Source: Ailurus styani
Lineage: Eukaryota > Chordata > Mammalia > Carnivora > Ailuridae
Length of the DNA: 64,000 bases
Assembly: GCA_002007465.1 (NCBI GenBank)
Contig: LNAC01000001.1
Location: 3,123,327-3,187,326, forward strand
Direction: 5' to 3'
Notes under the pieces: model-generated
The model's database searches: none
What the model was told of the DNA's origin: nothing
What the model saw: only the letters and a program-made list of their open reading frames with translations
Part shown: in pieces, positions 1-10,760 of the stretch
Numbering within the stretch: position 1 is the stretch's first letter
How the letters are laid out: each line of letters opens with the position of its first letter
Program-made: the position numbers and the translations under genes

Positions 1-1744
1 ATGGATGGATCGAAGAAAGCAGAAACCCAAGGGATTATCAAGCAATCAGTCCCACTGGAGAAGAAGAAAAGAGAAACTGTTTTCAAGCAAAAACAAATAC
101 CATTGAATTCCACCCAGTGATACAGCCATAGGGCAATTAAGTAATACGACTTCTTGGGATGCACGTGAAAATAAACAGGCACATCTCAACGTTTCATCTG
201 TGAGACATATGAAAGACCTTTGTACATGCCAACAGCTAGGGAACAAGGCGGATATTAAATCATTGGCCTCTGTTTGAACTTACAAATATTTTTAATTTGA
301 GAAGTATTTAAACCAGTAACTTTCATAAACGAAGTTATGACAGCTTGACGGAACAGAGAAGTCGCCCAACAGGACAAATATTTTCATAATGGTTTTGCTT
401 TTTTCATTCCTTTAAATATCAAGTAATAATATTTTTAATGTTTTTGTAAACATGAGATGGTTTAATGCTTGAAAAATTGTGTCTCATAAATAAGCTTTAT
501 TATCTGTCAAAAAGGATGAAAATATAACTTTACATTTCTGTTTTAAAGTAATTTTAGTGCCTATTAGCTATAAAGTAACAGTTATATATAATTTAGAGTA
601 TGTAGTCACTCGAAACAACTTGACATTTTCACACAAACAGAGAACCGTAATAATAGTCTTGGGATTTCATTGGAAGTATGCACCACTACAGGATATTAAA
701 ATAACTTATGGTGCACTGTAATTCTTGTTTTGTATTTGTCCAAGTAGTTGTGAAGAAGGCAATAAAGTAGTAAAATAAAAACCTGAGCTCCAACTCCAGC
801 TAAGCTGCATTCTTAAAGTTATAGTCATCTTTTCAAATTAACTGTGATTAACCTAGTTGACATTTCTTGGTGTCATCTTTGACTTTTTCTTTCCTAATAA
901 TATTTTGTTTCAATGGCCAATTCTATTTATCTTAGCTTATTATTTGAGACATCATAATTGCACTAAGATAAAAATGCTGATGGCGTGCAGTAGTGATTCT
1001 GCTCATAATTGTCAAAGAGGAAATTACTTGTTGCTTTTAAGAGGCTCTGGACATGGGAGAAGTTTTTTGCTCTGCCTGAGACAAAGCAACCAGCCAAAGC
1101 AGAACTTGTAGTAATGGTGGTTTTGTCTACTGTTTTCGTTTGAGCACATAAACAAGATTCATTAGGTAGTTGACCAGTGTATGGCTGAAATTGTTTCACA
1201 AACTGGAATTCATACATGAGGTATGCATGTAAATGAAAAAAGAGAACATTAAATCATATTCTGCCAGCTTAAAAGACAGATACTTGGATGTAGTCTGGTT
1301 TAAAGTCTATCTTGGAGGAATCTGAAAGAGGAGCATTTTGAGACTATTGTAAACCAGATGTAAGGACACTATTTAACCTACTTAAGAGAGAAAGCCATTT
1401 ACTGCATCGTTTATAGAGCTGACATATCATTATGCTTGCCTCATTAAAGCACGCCCAACATTACCCTCTTTCTGGCAACGTGTATCCCTGTATGCCCTTG
1501 AATAGAACGAAAAGGCATTTCTTTAAAATACTTCTTAATTGTACTTTTGCATTAATTTTGATTGGCTTTTTGCCCACTGGTAAGGTGTCAGTATCATTTG
1601 CAGCGGCCATACAATACATGAGAATTCTTTCACGATAACTAACCCTATACTTCAATATTATTCCTGAGAGAGGGGCCAAGGAAAAAAATAATTTTTGTGT
1701 GGTTAAAGATGGGCGCCATTTATAATCTACATATTGCAATTAAA
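1..1744. other. AT-rich unique non-coding sequence
   Basis: No SINE, L1, L2 or MIR signature was recognised here. The sequence is AT-rich with scattered TAAT and AATAAA words. Reading frames of 60-90 codons occur on both strands but overlap each other and resemble no protein I know. I see no promoter, exon pair or RNA gene that can be supported. Confidence 0.5.
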
Positions 1745-2180
1745 ACCACTCAAGGATTTGACTTCCGTTAATTTTAATTGAAGTGGTATGCGGGTAGGGA
1801 TTAGGTGAATGCGCAGATGTGCACAAAAATTAATATGAACCTGGAGAAATGTCTTTTCTCCATAAAAGGACTGACCAAATGTTCACAGATGGAATTTGAG
1901 AGGACCCTTATTGAATAAACCAGTAGGGCTCACTTGGGTCATTTCTGTAGCAATTCCATATACTTTATGTTGGAAAAGACATGCCCCTTTCTTTTTCTTT
2001 ATAAATTATTCTCGTGCCTGATCAGTTAATGTCTTTAATTTGCATTAGTCCACCTAAATGAAAGTAAAAACAAATTAGTCCTATAAAGGTACTTTATAGA
2101 TGATGGTTTAAGGAGGCTGGCAGTTCTCAGCTAACAGATATTAATTAGGAATATTAAACATAGAAGTCTCTTGTGTCAAC
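1745..2180. promoter_or_regulatory. Candidate conserved non-coding element
   Basis: This block is free of recognisable repeats. It is dense in homeodomain-type cores: gttaattttaattg near 1770, taatttgcattag near 2036 and attaattagga near 2140. It also has mixed-composition stretches rather than low complexity. This texture is typical of conserved enhancers in mammalian gene deserts. Conservation itself cannot be seen from one genome, so the call is inference. Confidence 0.3.
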
Positions 2181-3187
2181 TGAGATGTTGGGGATAGAGT
2201 AAAACAGGAAAGAAAAGAACAGGAAGCAGGTTTTGGAGTTGTTTGAAACTTTTCAAGTGTAAGAAGTTATGAAGAATTTGGAAATGCAAGGCAAGAAAAC
2301 TGAAAAGAAAAATACAGGTATCTCTTTCTGGTATTTCCATAAACTAGTGCAGGGACTGCGTCAGATCAGGTGTGCAATAAAACATTTTGAATGAACAAAG
2401 AAAGATGAATTTATATATTACATTTTTAATTTTAACACAGATTTTTCAATACCTCTAAATAAATACTAAAGCAATGCTACACAAGCTCAAAAGCATACTG
2501 CCTTAAATTTCAATAATAATAATAATGTTGAAGCACAATAGGTCATTCTCAGCAGCATTCTGTAGAAAGAGTGGCAAAAATTGAAAATTAAAACAAAATC
2601 CAACAATAGCTAACATGAAAGGATTTTAATTTTTAAAGTAGGTCTGATAAAATTTTGAAGATAGGGAAATATAACATTAAGCAGAAGCTTAAGAAAGATG
2701 ATTATTAATAGCTTCCTGTAAGGAGAAGCATTTTGATATCTGTCCTTCCTTACATTCTGTAATTCGTTCATAAAGAAGATGAGACATTCACTGCAGAGGG
2801 GAACGCTTTCCCTGGATAAATCCCCAGGCCCAGCCCATGGAAGACCTGGGCTCTGCTTGGAGGCTCTGACATTGGCCCTTTCCCACTGTCAGGAGGGCTC
2901 ACCTTGTCCCTCAAGAAGTCCATCAGCCCAGAAGCAGGTAGCCTTACCTTAACGAGATCATCCGTGTTGTACCTACAGTTCTCTAAAAGGTATTTTCTTG
3001 AGTCCCCATTGCAAGCCTGGGCGAGGGGACAAGGCCGTGGTGACAGTTCATTACTTGAAGACTTCGGGAGAAAGAATCAGGCTAAACTTTCTGACTCCCT
3101 GGCCAATGCTCAGGCTATTGGACTAATTAACTCATCTGTTAAAGATTACATTTTTCTCTTCCCAAAATGTAGGCGGTTCTGATAAAT
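2181..3187. other. Unique non-coding sequence with short AAT repeat
   Basis: The stretch is mostly unique. It holds a short (AAT)n tract at about 2513-2526 and a slightly GC-richer patch at 2800-3060. The 92-codon plus-strand frame at 2904-3182 has no recognisable domain, and I regard it as chance. Confidence 0.45.
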
Positions 3188-3640
3188 CTAGATACACTTG
3201 ACATAATTATGAAGAGTTTCAAATATCTCTTTTATGAATTTCACAATTCTCCCAAATTCTCCAGCCGAAATGTCATTAACTTGCGCACAGGGGTCTGAGT
3301 TGGTAGGTCTGACGTTGGCGAAGATGATGAATTGAATTCCGAAGGGATCATGGAAGTCAGAAAAATCCAAAAATGGTACATCATTTCCACCCATATATTT
3401 TACTAATTGGATGAATGTTTTAATTTGATTTTTTTCTGTCATACAAAAGTGCTCTGATGGAGACCCTCTCAACTTTCCTGCCGTCTGCCAGGACTTGGGT
3501 GGTCCTCATTCTGTAACTCCAGGAAATGAGCAAACCAGTTTCTTCCAGGCGAACGAGTGAACTCTGATTCTGGGTCATGGAATCTAGGAGATTTATAGTA
3601 GGGACTTTGGTCCCTGCTGCACCCAACTTGCTCATGTCCT
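3188..3640 (-). other. Unexplained minus-strand open stretch, possible old retrocopy
   Basis: Two minus-strand frames overlap here: 72 codons reading down from 3635 and 95 codons ending at 3188. They are offset by one frame across 3420-3472. Together they leave almost the whole 450 bases open if one frameshift is allowed. The second frame encodes a mixed, globular-looking sequence with segments such as VPFLDFSDFHDPFG and FGRIVKFIKEIFETL. I do not recognise a family, and no poly-A tail or TSD was found. It could be a decayed processed pseudogene or chance. Confidence 0.2.
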
Positions 3641-4250
3641 AAGAGCTGTGGCCCTTGGCACTTGCTTCAGCAGGGGCACGCCTGTTCGATGATGTCACAC
3701 TGTGTGTTCACGACTCCTGAATTGCAACAATACCCTGTTCTCTCAAGATACCACCAGATTCTGAGAAGAATAATAGCGATAACTTTAATATGCTCTTGTG
3801 TGTATAAATGATCACACCATTTGCAAGCTTCAGCCATTGTCTTGATGACAACTTATGCGCAGCTGCTGTCCCCATCCAACACATCAGGCTGCTGTGGCCT
3901 CAGGTAGATGACAGAGACAGGTATTCAGGGTCAGCAAAGGCCAGTCAGATGGCTGGGAATGTCACCCACATATCTCTTGTCCCCACTCCACTTCTGGAAG
4001 GGAGGTAATATCTCTACTTCTCGATGAGAATATTGAGGAGCAGGGAGAGACTCCCTCTATGAATAATTTATTATGTTTCTTATTGTCTCCTGTTTAAAAA
4101 TCCAAGCAGAGCAACTCTGAGATATAGCATTAGCTCCTGATGGGCTTTCTTATTTTCTTTTTTCAGGAAAGAGGAGACGCACATAGGTATGTGCTCTTTA
4201 CTCTCCTTGACTGCTGGAATCTTAGAGTTAAATTTATTGTTCTGTGTCAG
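3641..4250. other. Unique sequence, nothing recognised
   Basis: No clear repeat or gene was seen. A weak MIR-like tail may lie near 3990-4060 (ggaggtaatatctctact...gagaatattgaggagcagg), but it is too diverged to call. Confidence 0.35.
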
Positions 4251-4254
4251 GATA

Positions 4255-4625
4255 ACAGTTACAACAAGTTTGGTTGTGCTGCAGTAACAAATAACCCCCA
4301 AATTCCAGAGCTTAAAACAACTAAGGTGTATTTCTCGCTGATGTGGTATGGCTGGCCCAAGTTGTCTGGGACCCAGGCTGGGACAGCGGCTCCTATCAGG
4401 ATGTCGTCCCTGCTCCTCTCGTGGCAGAGGGAAAGAGAATATGGTGAAGCATGCACTCAGTCTTCAGGCTTTTATTGGAGGTGATATTTTTTGTCACTTT
4501 TGTTAATCTTTCATACGATTCTGCTAATATTTCACATTTCAAGGGGGAGAAGGCATGCAATCCTACTATGTGGCTGGAAGGAGAGGGAGCAAGCATGTTT
4601 CTGAACAGCAGGAGATCTGTGATAT
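4255..4625. repeat. Ancient interspersed repeat, family not assigned
   Basis: The start (tgctgcagtaacaaataaccccc...gcttaaaacaac) and end (gcaatcctactatgtggctggaagg...gaacagca) match a widespread mammalian repeat I remember, but I cannot give its library name with confidence. It is probably an old LTR or DNA element. Two minus-strand frames inside it are shadows of the repeat. Confidence 0.5.
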
Positions 4626-4705
4626 GCAGGAGAGTTCTCACCCTGTCTTCCCGGTATAATAACCTCTCTGTCTCAGTAAGCTTGGTATCTACTTTGAATT
4701 TTTTA

Positions 4706-4932
4706 TTTTAGTTTATTTTTTTATTTTTATTTTTTTTAAGATTTTATTTATTTGTTTGACAGAGAGAGAGAGAGAGAGAGATCACAAGTAGGCTGAGAAG
4801 CAGGCAGAGAGAGGGGAGGAAGCAGGCTCCCTGCTGAGCAGGGAGCCTGATGCGGGGCTTGATCCCAGGACCCTGAGACCATGACCTGAGCTGAAGGCAG
4901 AGGCTTTAACCCACTGAGCCACCCAGGCACCC
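4706..4932 (-). mobile_element. CanSINE (tRNA-Lys SINE), young, minus strand
   Basis: On the plus strand the order is T-rich tail, GA tract, agcaggctccctgctgagca, and then the reverse complement of the tRNA-like head ending gagccacccaggcacc. This is a full-length carnivore SINE in reverse orientation. A 16-base duplication, tactttgaatttttta, flanks it perfectly at 4690-4705 and 4933-4948. This marks target-primed reverse transcription using L1 machinery. The intact TSD and near-consensus body suggest a fairly recent insertion. Confidence 0.95.
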
Positions 4933-4948
4933 TACTTTGAATTTTTTA

Positions 4949-5514
4949 ACTGAAATGTTATGTTTCAAATGGTATTTGATGTTATAGGTTGTTTTAAATA
5001 TTTTGAAGCTATGCAATTTAAATTATTAAATATTAGTAAATAGAGTAATATTAAATTCAACTCTTCGCTCCTTGATTCACTCCAGATCCTACTTCAGGAC
5101 ACTTCTTCCTTCATTGCAATAGAGGATAGTCCTTTGGTTTTTGTAGCTTAGCTCCAGCTTTATCTCCTTATGCTGTTTTGGTTTGCTTTTGACCAGCTTA
5201 GCAAGATGTAGGTAAGCCTTAGGGCCCTCATGCCAGGACCCTCGTTCATGCAAAGGAGGCCTGGCCTTCACCACTGGGCACAGTCATTCTGAGCATCGAG
5301 GGAGGCATTAGCCCACCTGCCTCCTCCTCCTCTTTGATGTAGCACCTTGTGAAAATCAGAGTTTGAGGAAAATTTTGTATTTTGTTCAGGCAGATTAATG
5401 AAGTGAAGAAAGAGATGAATATTGGTGGCATATGGGCATCGGTTTAATTTTTTCAAGATACAGAATGTCTGTCAGGGTCAGGTGCAGTGTAGTATGTGTG
5501 TGTGCATGTGCATG
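4949..5514. other. Unique AT-rich sequence
   Basis: No repeat or gene was recognised. A CA/TG-rich patch at about 5495-5527 contains a short gcatgtg/cacatgc inverted pair. Confidence 0.4.
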
Positions 5515-5800
5515 TGCACACACCACATGCCAATGGGGATAGAATAACGAACAGGACAGGGAGAGCTGATGTACTCGGGGAGCTTACTGTAGAGGGAGAC
5601 ACAGGAAAATAATCCATTAACATGCCTGAAAATCTGGCAATTTTCAGGCTTTGCAGATGTTGGGTCTGGAAAGAGGTGGGTATGACTAGAGAGGGCCTGG
5701 AGGAGAATAGAGTTAACCACAGACAGGACTTGGGGAGCAGGGAGGGCCTGCAGTGGGGACATGGATGGTTCCGGATGAAGAAACAGTCGGCGCAGACTAT
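5515..5800 (-). mobile_element. L2 LINE 3' region, antisense
   Basis: The run ggggatagaataacgaacag...ggagcttactgtagaggg...gagacacaggaaaataa follows the reverse complement of the L2 3' end, where the consensus reads gatacagcagtgaacaaaacag...ggagcttacattctagtgg. It is strongly diverged, as expected for this >100-Myr-old family. Confidence 0.6.
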
Positions 5801-5899
5801 CAGAGACAACATTACACAGCCACAACAGAAAGCAGTAAGTACTCCCCACAGGGCTGATGTGCACACAAAGGAGATAGCAATGTATGGGAGTGGGAAACA

Positions 5900-6345
5900 G
5901 TCCTGGGGCGTCTGGTAGCCTGGACACCCGGATCTTCTGCTTACAAGCTGTGTGATGCAGGCAAGCTACTGAACCCCTCTGTGCTTTTCTTTCTTCCTTT
6001 TTAAAATGTTTGGGTGGCTTAGCTGGTTAAGCCTCCAATTCTTGGTTTCTGCCCAAGTCCTGATCTCAAGGTTGTGGGACTGAGCGCTTTGTTGGGCTGT
6101 GAACTCAACACCGAGTCTGTTGGAGAGTGTCTTCATCTCCCTCTCCCTCTGCTCCTCCCCCTATTTGTGTGCAAGCTCTCTCTCTCCCTCAGATACATAA
6201 ATAAAGTCTTTAAAAATAAATAAAATGGGAATCATAAGAGTACATTTCTCACAGTTTGTTAATGAGTGTTCGGTGAATGAGTGCAGGCAGCATGCCGAGC
6301 CCGGATTCTAGAGCAGAGTGAGTACTTGACCGAGCCAGCTACTGG
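5900..6345 (+). mobile_element. MIR SINE split by a CanSINE
   Basis: The left half (caagctgtgtgatgcaggcaa...tgaacccctctgtgctttt) ends at about 6008. The right half resumes at 6221 with aaaatgggaatcataagagtac. Joined, they follow the MIR core (gctgtgtgaccttgggcaag...gtaaaatggggataataat). The insertion at 6009-6220 therefore landed inside an existing MIR. Confidence 0.75.
6009..6220 (+). mobile_element. CanSINE, older subfamily, plus strand
   Basis: It starts with tttgggtggcttagctggtt and has the older-type head (ctccaattcttggtttctgcc) instead of the younger ctgccttcggctcagg. It ends in an ataaataaagtcttt tail. The septamer taaaatg flanks it at 6002-6008 and 6221-6227. It is nested in a MIR, so it is younger than that element. 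Confidence 0.9.
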
Positions 6346-6535
6346 GTCTTCACTGTGTAGCACACCCAAGGGCAGTGACGAGTTCATGTAAGACCACCTT
6401 TGGCCACTATGGGGGACGCTGGCTATTTTCCCCTTAGGAACACAGGCCACATACACAGTACCGTTATTTGAAAAGCTCCCAACTTGCTTTGTTTCCCAGA
6501 ATTCTGTTTCGGTTAGGAAAATTTGGAAACTTGAT

Positions 6536-6632
6536 GACAAAACAACAACAACAACAACAAAAACCAACCAAAAACACAAACAAACAAAAAACCCCCCCAA
6601 ATCCCCAAAAACAAAAACAAAAAACTTCTACA
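6536..6632. repeat. A-rich low-complexity tract, (AAC)n
   Basis: The tract contains aacaacaacaacaac followed by A/C-rich degenerate repeats and a run of seven C. It could be a decayed retroposon tail, but no body is recognisable upstream. Confidence 0.8.
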
Positions 6633-7508
6633 AAATAAAATGGTTTTTTTTCTATATATAAAAGTCATTCATGTTTGTTGTAAAACTTTTGAAAGTCAAA
6701 GAGAAGACAGGACCCTAGCCTGAGATACATTCTGCATGACTCACCACATGCCCTCCCAGTCTCTTTTCAAGGCATGAGTGTGGTTGAGTAAAATACTTTG
6801 GTAAAGTATTTCCCGAGTGTAATCATATTTTCTGATGTGTGATTTATACTTTACAGTAGATTGTGACCATTGCCCCATGGGGGTAAATACTCTTAACATA
6901 AATTAAAAGACAGAATAGATGCTAGTCTATCAGAGACAAGTGACAGCATCCATGTGAGCAGCCCCAACTGGACACTTCTTGCCATTATAAATATCATCAT
7001 GGTGAACGACAAGGCACATAATTAGTTGCAATTGCCTTTGCATTTCCCCTAGGAAGTCTTCTTAGAAGTGGAATTCCCTGGTCAAAGGTTGTGCCCAATT
7101 TAAAACATTTTATAAAATTGCATTTCAGAAAGATTGCATATAAAACAATCCTCATGAGTCGTGATTTTCCCCTGATTCTCACTTGCACTGGGCATTTCAT
7201 GTTCTTTAATTTTTGTAGATTTGATGTCATAGAAACGATGCTTTATTGTTATTTTAATTTGCATTTCTTTGATTACAAGAGGTAAACTTTTTATTACTGC
7301 ATATTATCTCTGACATTATTCTCTTGTAAATTGTTTGATTCTGGCCTATTTATCTAATGGTGTGTTTATGTTTTTGTTACTAATTTTAAGAGCCTTTTAT
7401 AGATTAATAATATATGCTTACTGTATATCTTGCAAGTGTTTTTCCCTTTGTTTAGTATTCACTTTATCTCGTATATGAAATTTGTGTGTTTAAAATTATT
7501 ACTTTATA

Positions 7509-7702
7509 TTTTAAAGATTGATTTATTTGTTTCAGTGGGGCGAGCAGGGGGAGGGGCAGAGGGAGAGAGAGAGAGACTGTCAAGCAGACTCCTCGCTGAG
7601 CATGGAGCCCAATTCAGGGCTCGATCTCACGACCCTGAGATCATGACCTGAGCCAAAACCAAGCGTCAGATACTTCACTGACTGAGTCACCTCAGCGTCC
7701 CC
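7509..7702 (-). mobile_element. CanSINE, older, minus strand
   Basis: The plus strand reads aaagattgatttatttgttt, a GA-rich body, cctcgctgagcatggagccc, the head antisense (atcatgacctgagccaaaacc) and finally gagtcacctcagcgtcccc. Mutations in the head and the lack of a clear TSD suggest an older copy. It lies within the antisense L1M. Confidence 0.88.
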
Positions 7703-8894
7703 AAACTATCACCAGTGTAAGCGTATTCTTGTGTTCATGTGTACAGGCACACCATCTTCATTAACCACCCCTCAGCACAGGTGCAGCCTCACTTTCCTCA
7801 TCTTATGTGATACATATTTTTTTTTATATTTTACTTTAACAAATCTACCTGGAATCAATTTTAGTATTTTCTGAGAAGAGGGATTTGACTTACTATTTTT
7901 TTTCTAACTAGTCATTTGAACTTAAGCCATTGATGATGACTTTCTCCTGTGCTCTGAGATACTACTTTGCTTGTGCAGAAGTCCCATGCTCTCTGAGCTA
8001 AGGCTGCAACTTTTGTGCACCCATGGGTCTGTTCTCCCCCCGTAGCTGCCCTGTTTTAACTCTTGCAGGTTTACAGCCCATTTTTCCAAGTTCCTCTCCT
8101 TCTGCTTCAAATATTCTTTGATTGTTCTTGCTTACTTATTTCCTAGTTAGTTTTAGAATCATTTTGTGAGAAAAAACAATCTCATTTGGAGTACAAATTA
8201 GTTTGGGAAGACTGGAAATATTGTCATACTTACATTATTCATTTTTCTTCTACTGAGCATGATGGGACTCTTGAATTAAGTCTTCCTGCTTGACCCTCCA
8301 TTGACTTTTGTGATCAACTTTAAACAGTCTTGTTAAAAGCCATCCTTGGTATTCTGTGACTTTTGTTTCTTTTGTGAATGCACTCCTTGTTATGGTATCT
8401 TCTTTTTCTTGATCCTGTATAGGAAAAAATATAAGTGTTCTGTACTTATTTCTATCCTACTATTTCTGGCTTATCTAATTAGTTGTAACAGTTATTGTGC
8501 AGCTCATTACTTTTTCTTCAAATACAGACAATCCATGAGTACTGATATTTTTGTTTTATCTTTTCTAACATTACTCCTATTTTTTTCCCTATACTTCTGA
8601 ATTGACTAGACAGGTGTCTCATTTCTGATTTTTTAAAAAACATTTCTTTATAATTTTATCAGGAAGGATGTTAATGTGCATTTCTATTAGGTCAAGGAAA
8701 TAACTTTTTATTTTTGTTTTATCCATGCATTTTAAAGCCATTTATTGGAAAAAATGGACATTATTTTCTCTTTTGTTCTATTGATATGATTAATTATATT
8801 ATCAGGTTTACTGGGATTAAACCATCTTTGCCTTCCTGGAATAACTACAGTTCAGTCATTTCTAAAATGTGCTTATTTTTCATTTCATTTAGAA

Positions 8895-9088
8895 TTTTTT
8901 TAAGATTTTATTTATTTATTTGACAGAGAGAGAGAGATCACAAGTAGGCAAAGAGGAAGGCAGAGAGAGAGGAAGAAGCAGGCTCTCTGCTGATCAGAGA
9001 GCCTGATGCGGGTCTCGATCTCAGAACCCCTGGATCATGACCTGAGCTGAAGGCAGAGGCTTAACCCACTGAGCCACCCAGGCACTCC
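8895..9088 (-). mobile_element. CanSINE, minus strand, nested in L1M
   Basis: It runs from tttttttaagattttattta through gagagagagatcacaagtag to gagccacccaggcactcc. The duplication tcatttaga appears at 8885-8893 and 9089-9097. The head and body are close to the young consensus. Confidence 0.92.
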
Positions 9089-9369
9089 TCATTTAGATTT
9101 TTGAAGCTATTATCATAGGTTCCTACACAGAATGCCCTCTTATTGTCCTCACATAGCCTTATTTGTGGTTGTCAGCTTTCTCCTTCAAAAAGTATGTATT
9201 TGTGTTTCCTCTACTTTATCAGTGCTTTATATTTTTAATTTTTGTTATTAAATTAGAACAAGTAAGAGAACCTATAATTATGGAATGAAAGAGTTAGCTA
9301 GTTTTCTTGACCTGTCTCCATGCTCGCATTCCTCCCCTTAGCCAATCAGGTCATCAGCGTTATCTCATG

Positions 9370-10760
9370 GTAACGTGGTCTGTCTTCTTGCATGTGTCTC
9401 TTCACATCCATGATACTCATCTATATATAGGTTGATTTTGTTTTGTTTTGTCTTACAAAAATAAGACCATGCTCTAAAGTGATGTTTGTAAGCTAATGAT
9501 GTATCGTGAGTATCCCCTGGGCTAATGAACAATGCAAAACATATTCCTTAAAAGAATCATTTAATATTCCACAGTGTTTTGTGACAGGATAGTTTACTTA
9601 ACTTGTCTCTACTGAGGGGCATTAGGTTGTTTTCAGTTTTCATTTCTTTTTTTTCTTTTTAAACTGCAGTTATACAGATGAATATGTATGCTGGGATGTT
9701 TATTTTATAGGATAAATTTCCAGAAGTAAAAATGTCTGATTAAAAGGAAGTGTGAATTTGATACTTTATAAATAATGCTAGTCTAGTTTAAGGAATTTTG
9801 TAATGATCCCTTCCCCCATAAGCACTCTAGAGAATGTCCTTTCCTCAAAATTTTTGCTACCACAAAATATTTTCAGTATTCATGGTTTGTGCCCATGAGA
9901 AGGGTAGGACAGGGAATGGGATCACTTTTTTGCTTCACTTTGTATGACCTTGACCAAATATTGACTAGGTATGTGGATTTTCTCTTAACTGTTGATCCAA
10001 ATGTTTGTCCATTTTTCCACTTGTTATTCACTTTTCTACTAATAAATTTGTAGATTTTAGTAATTCAGTAATTGATGCTTATTGGGTGTTCATTGTATTT
10101 CTGTTTTGTTTGTTGTATCTTAGGGCATACTGTTTTAAAAAAATACGTATTTACAAGGTGAAATTAGTCCCCTCTTTCCTTTATTGCTTCTGAGTGTGCA
10201 TTCTTGGGAAAGTTTTGCCAATCTTGTGATTGTGTAAATATCATAAAATTCAGTGTGATGGGGCGCCTGGGTGGCTCATTGGGTTAAAGCCGCTGCCTTC
10301 GGCTCAGGTCATGATCCCAGGGTCCTGGGATCGAGGCCCACGTCGGGCTCTCTGCTCGGCAGGCAGCCTGCTTCCTTCTCTCTCCTCTCTCTCTGCCGAC
10401 TTGTAATCTCTCTCTCTGTGTCAAAAGAATAAATAAAATCTTAAAAAAAAAAAATTCAGTGTGATGTTTGATACACTGATTTATTCATTCACTCCCAAAT
10501 GAAACTGACCAAAACGACCTATCCACTTCATGTCATTTTAAATTCAATTTCAGATGGATTATAATTAAAAAAATGGTCTTCACAAAGAACTGGATTTTGG
10601 ATTCATTGTACCAATTTTTATGTGTTTTAATTCATTGATACCTGATTTATTTAGTGTAGTAGGTACTTGCTCCTATTCTGGTTTTGAACTTAAAGGCTTA
10701 ATTCATCAGATTTTATTAATTTTTAAATAATTGTTAGGCTATGAATTGATGTTGGAATTG
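9370..10760 (-). mobile_element. Second antisense L1M 3' UTR/ORF2 end
   Basis: The segment ctgaggggcattaggttgttttcagtttt...gataaatttccagaagtaaaaatg and the later gaccaaatattgactaggt...ttgcttctgagtgtgcattc...gttttgcc follow the reverse complement of old L1 3' UTRs. It is interrupted by the CanSINE at 10261-10450. The limit right of 10466 is unclear. Confidence 0.55.
10261..10450 (+). mobile_element. CanSINE, young, plus strand
   Basis: The copy opens with gggcgcctgggtggctcatt and passes through ggctcaggtcatgatcccag, a CT-rich body and gacttgtaatctctctctct to an A tail. The 16-base TSD aaaattcagtgtgatg is perfect at 10245-10260 and 10451-10466. It has higher CpG content than the old copies, consistent with youth. 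Confidence 0.96.

Larger units (their letters stand above)
6985..9300 (-). mobile_element. Old L1M LINE, antisense, with two nested SINEs
   Basis: Read on the plus strand, the left part (tggaattccctggtcaaagg...ttttaatttgcatttctttgatta) resembles the reverse complement of the L1 3' UTR. Further right (attgatatgattaattatat...aaccatctttgccttcctgg) it follows the ORF2 reverse-transcriptase region. It is heavily diverged, with frames broken throughout. CanSINEs at 7509-7702 and 8895-9088 interrupt it. The ORFs reported within this span are antisense shadows. Confidence 0.65.

Noticed and set aside
5495..5530. MicroRNA-like hairpin from gcatgtg/cacatgc
   Set aside because: The stem is only 7 bases within TG-rich low-complexity sequence, which is too short for a miRNA precursor.
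5453..5927. Two overlapping 137- and 149-codon minus-strand ORFs
   Set aside because: They run mostly through an antisense L2 piece and a TG-rich patch in two different frames. No family was recognised.
10261..10450. Functional tRNA-Lys gene in the SINE heads
   Set aside because: The A- and B-box-like segments are present, but the cloverleaf is not preserved and the element continues into a SINE body and tail. The same holds for all other CanSINE copies.
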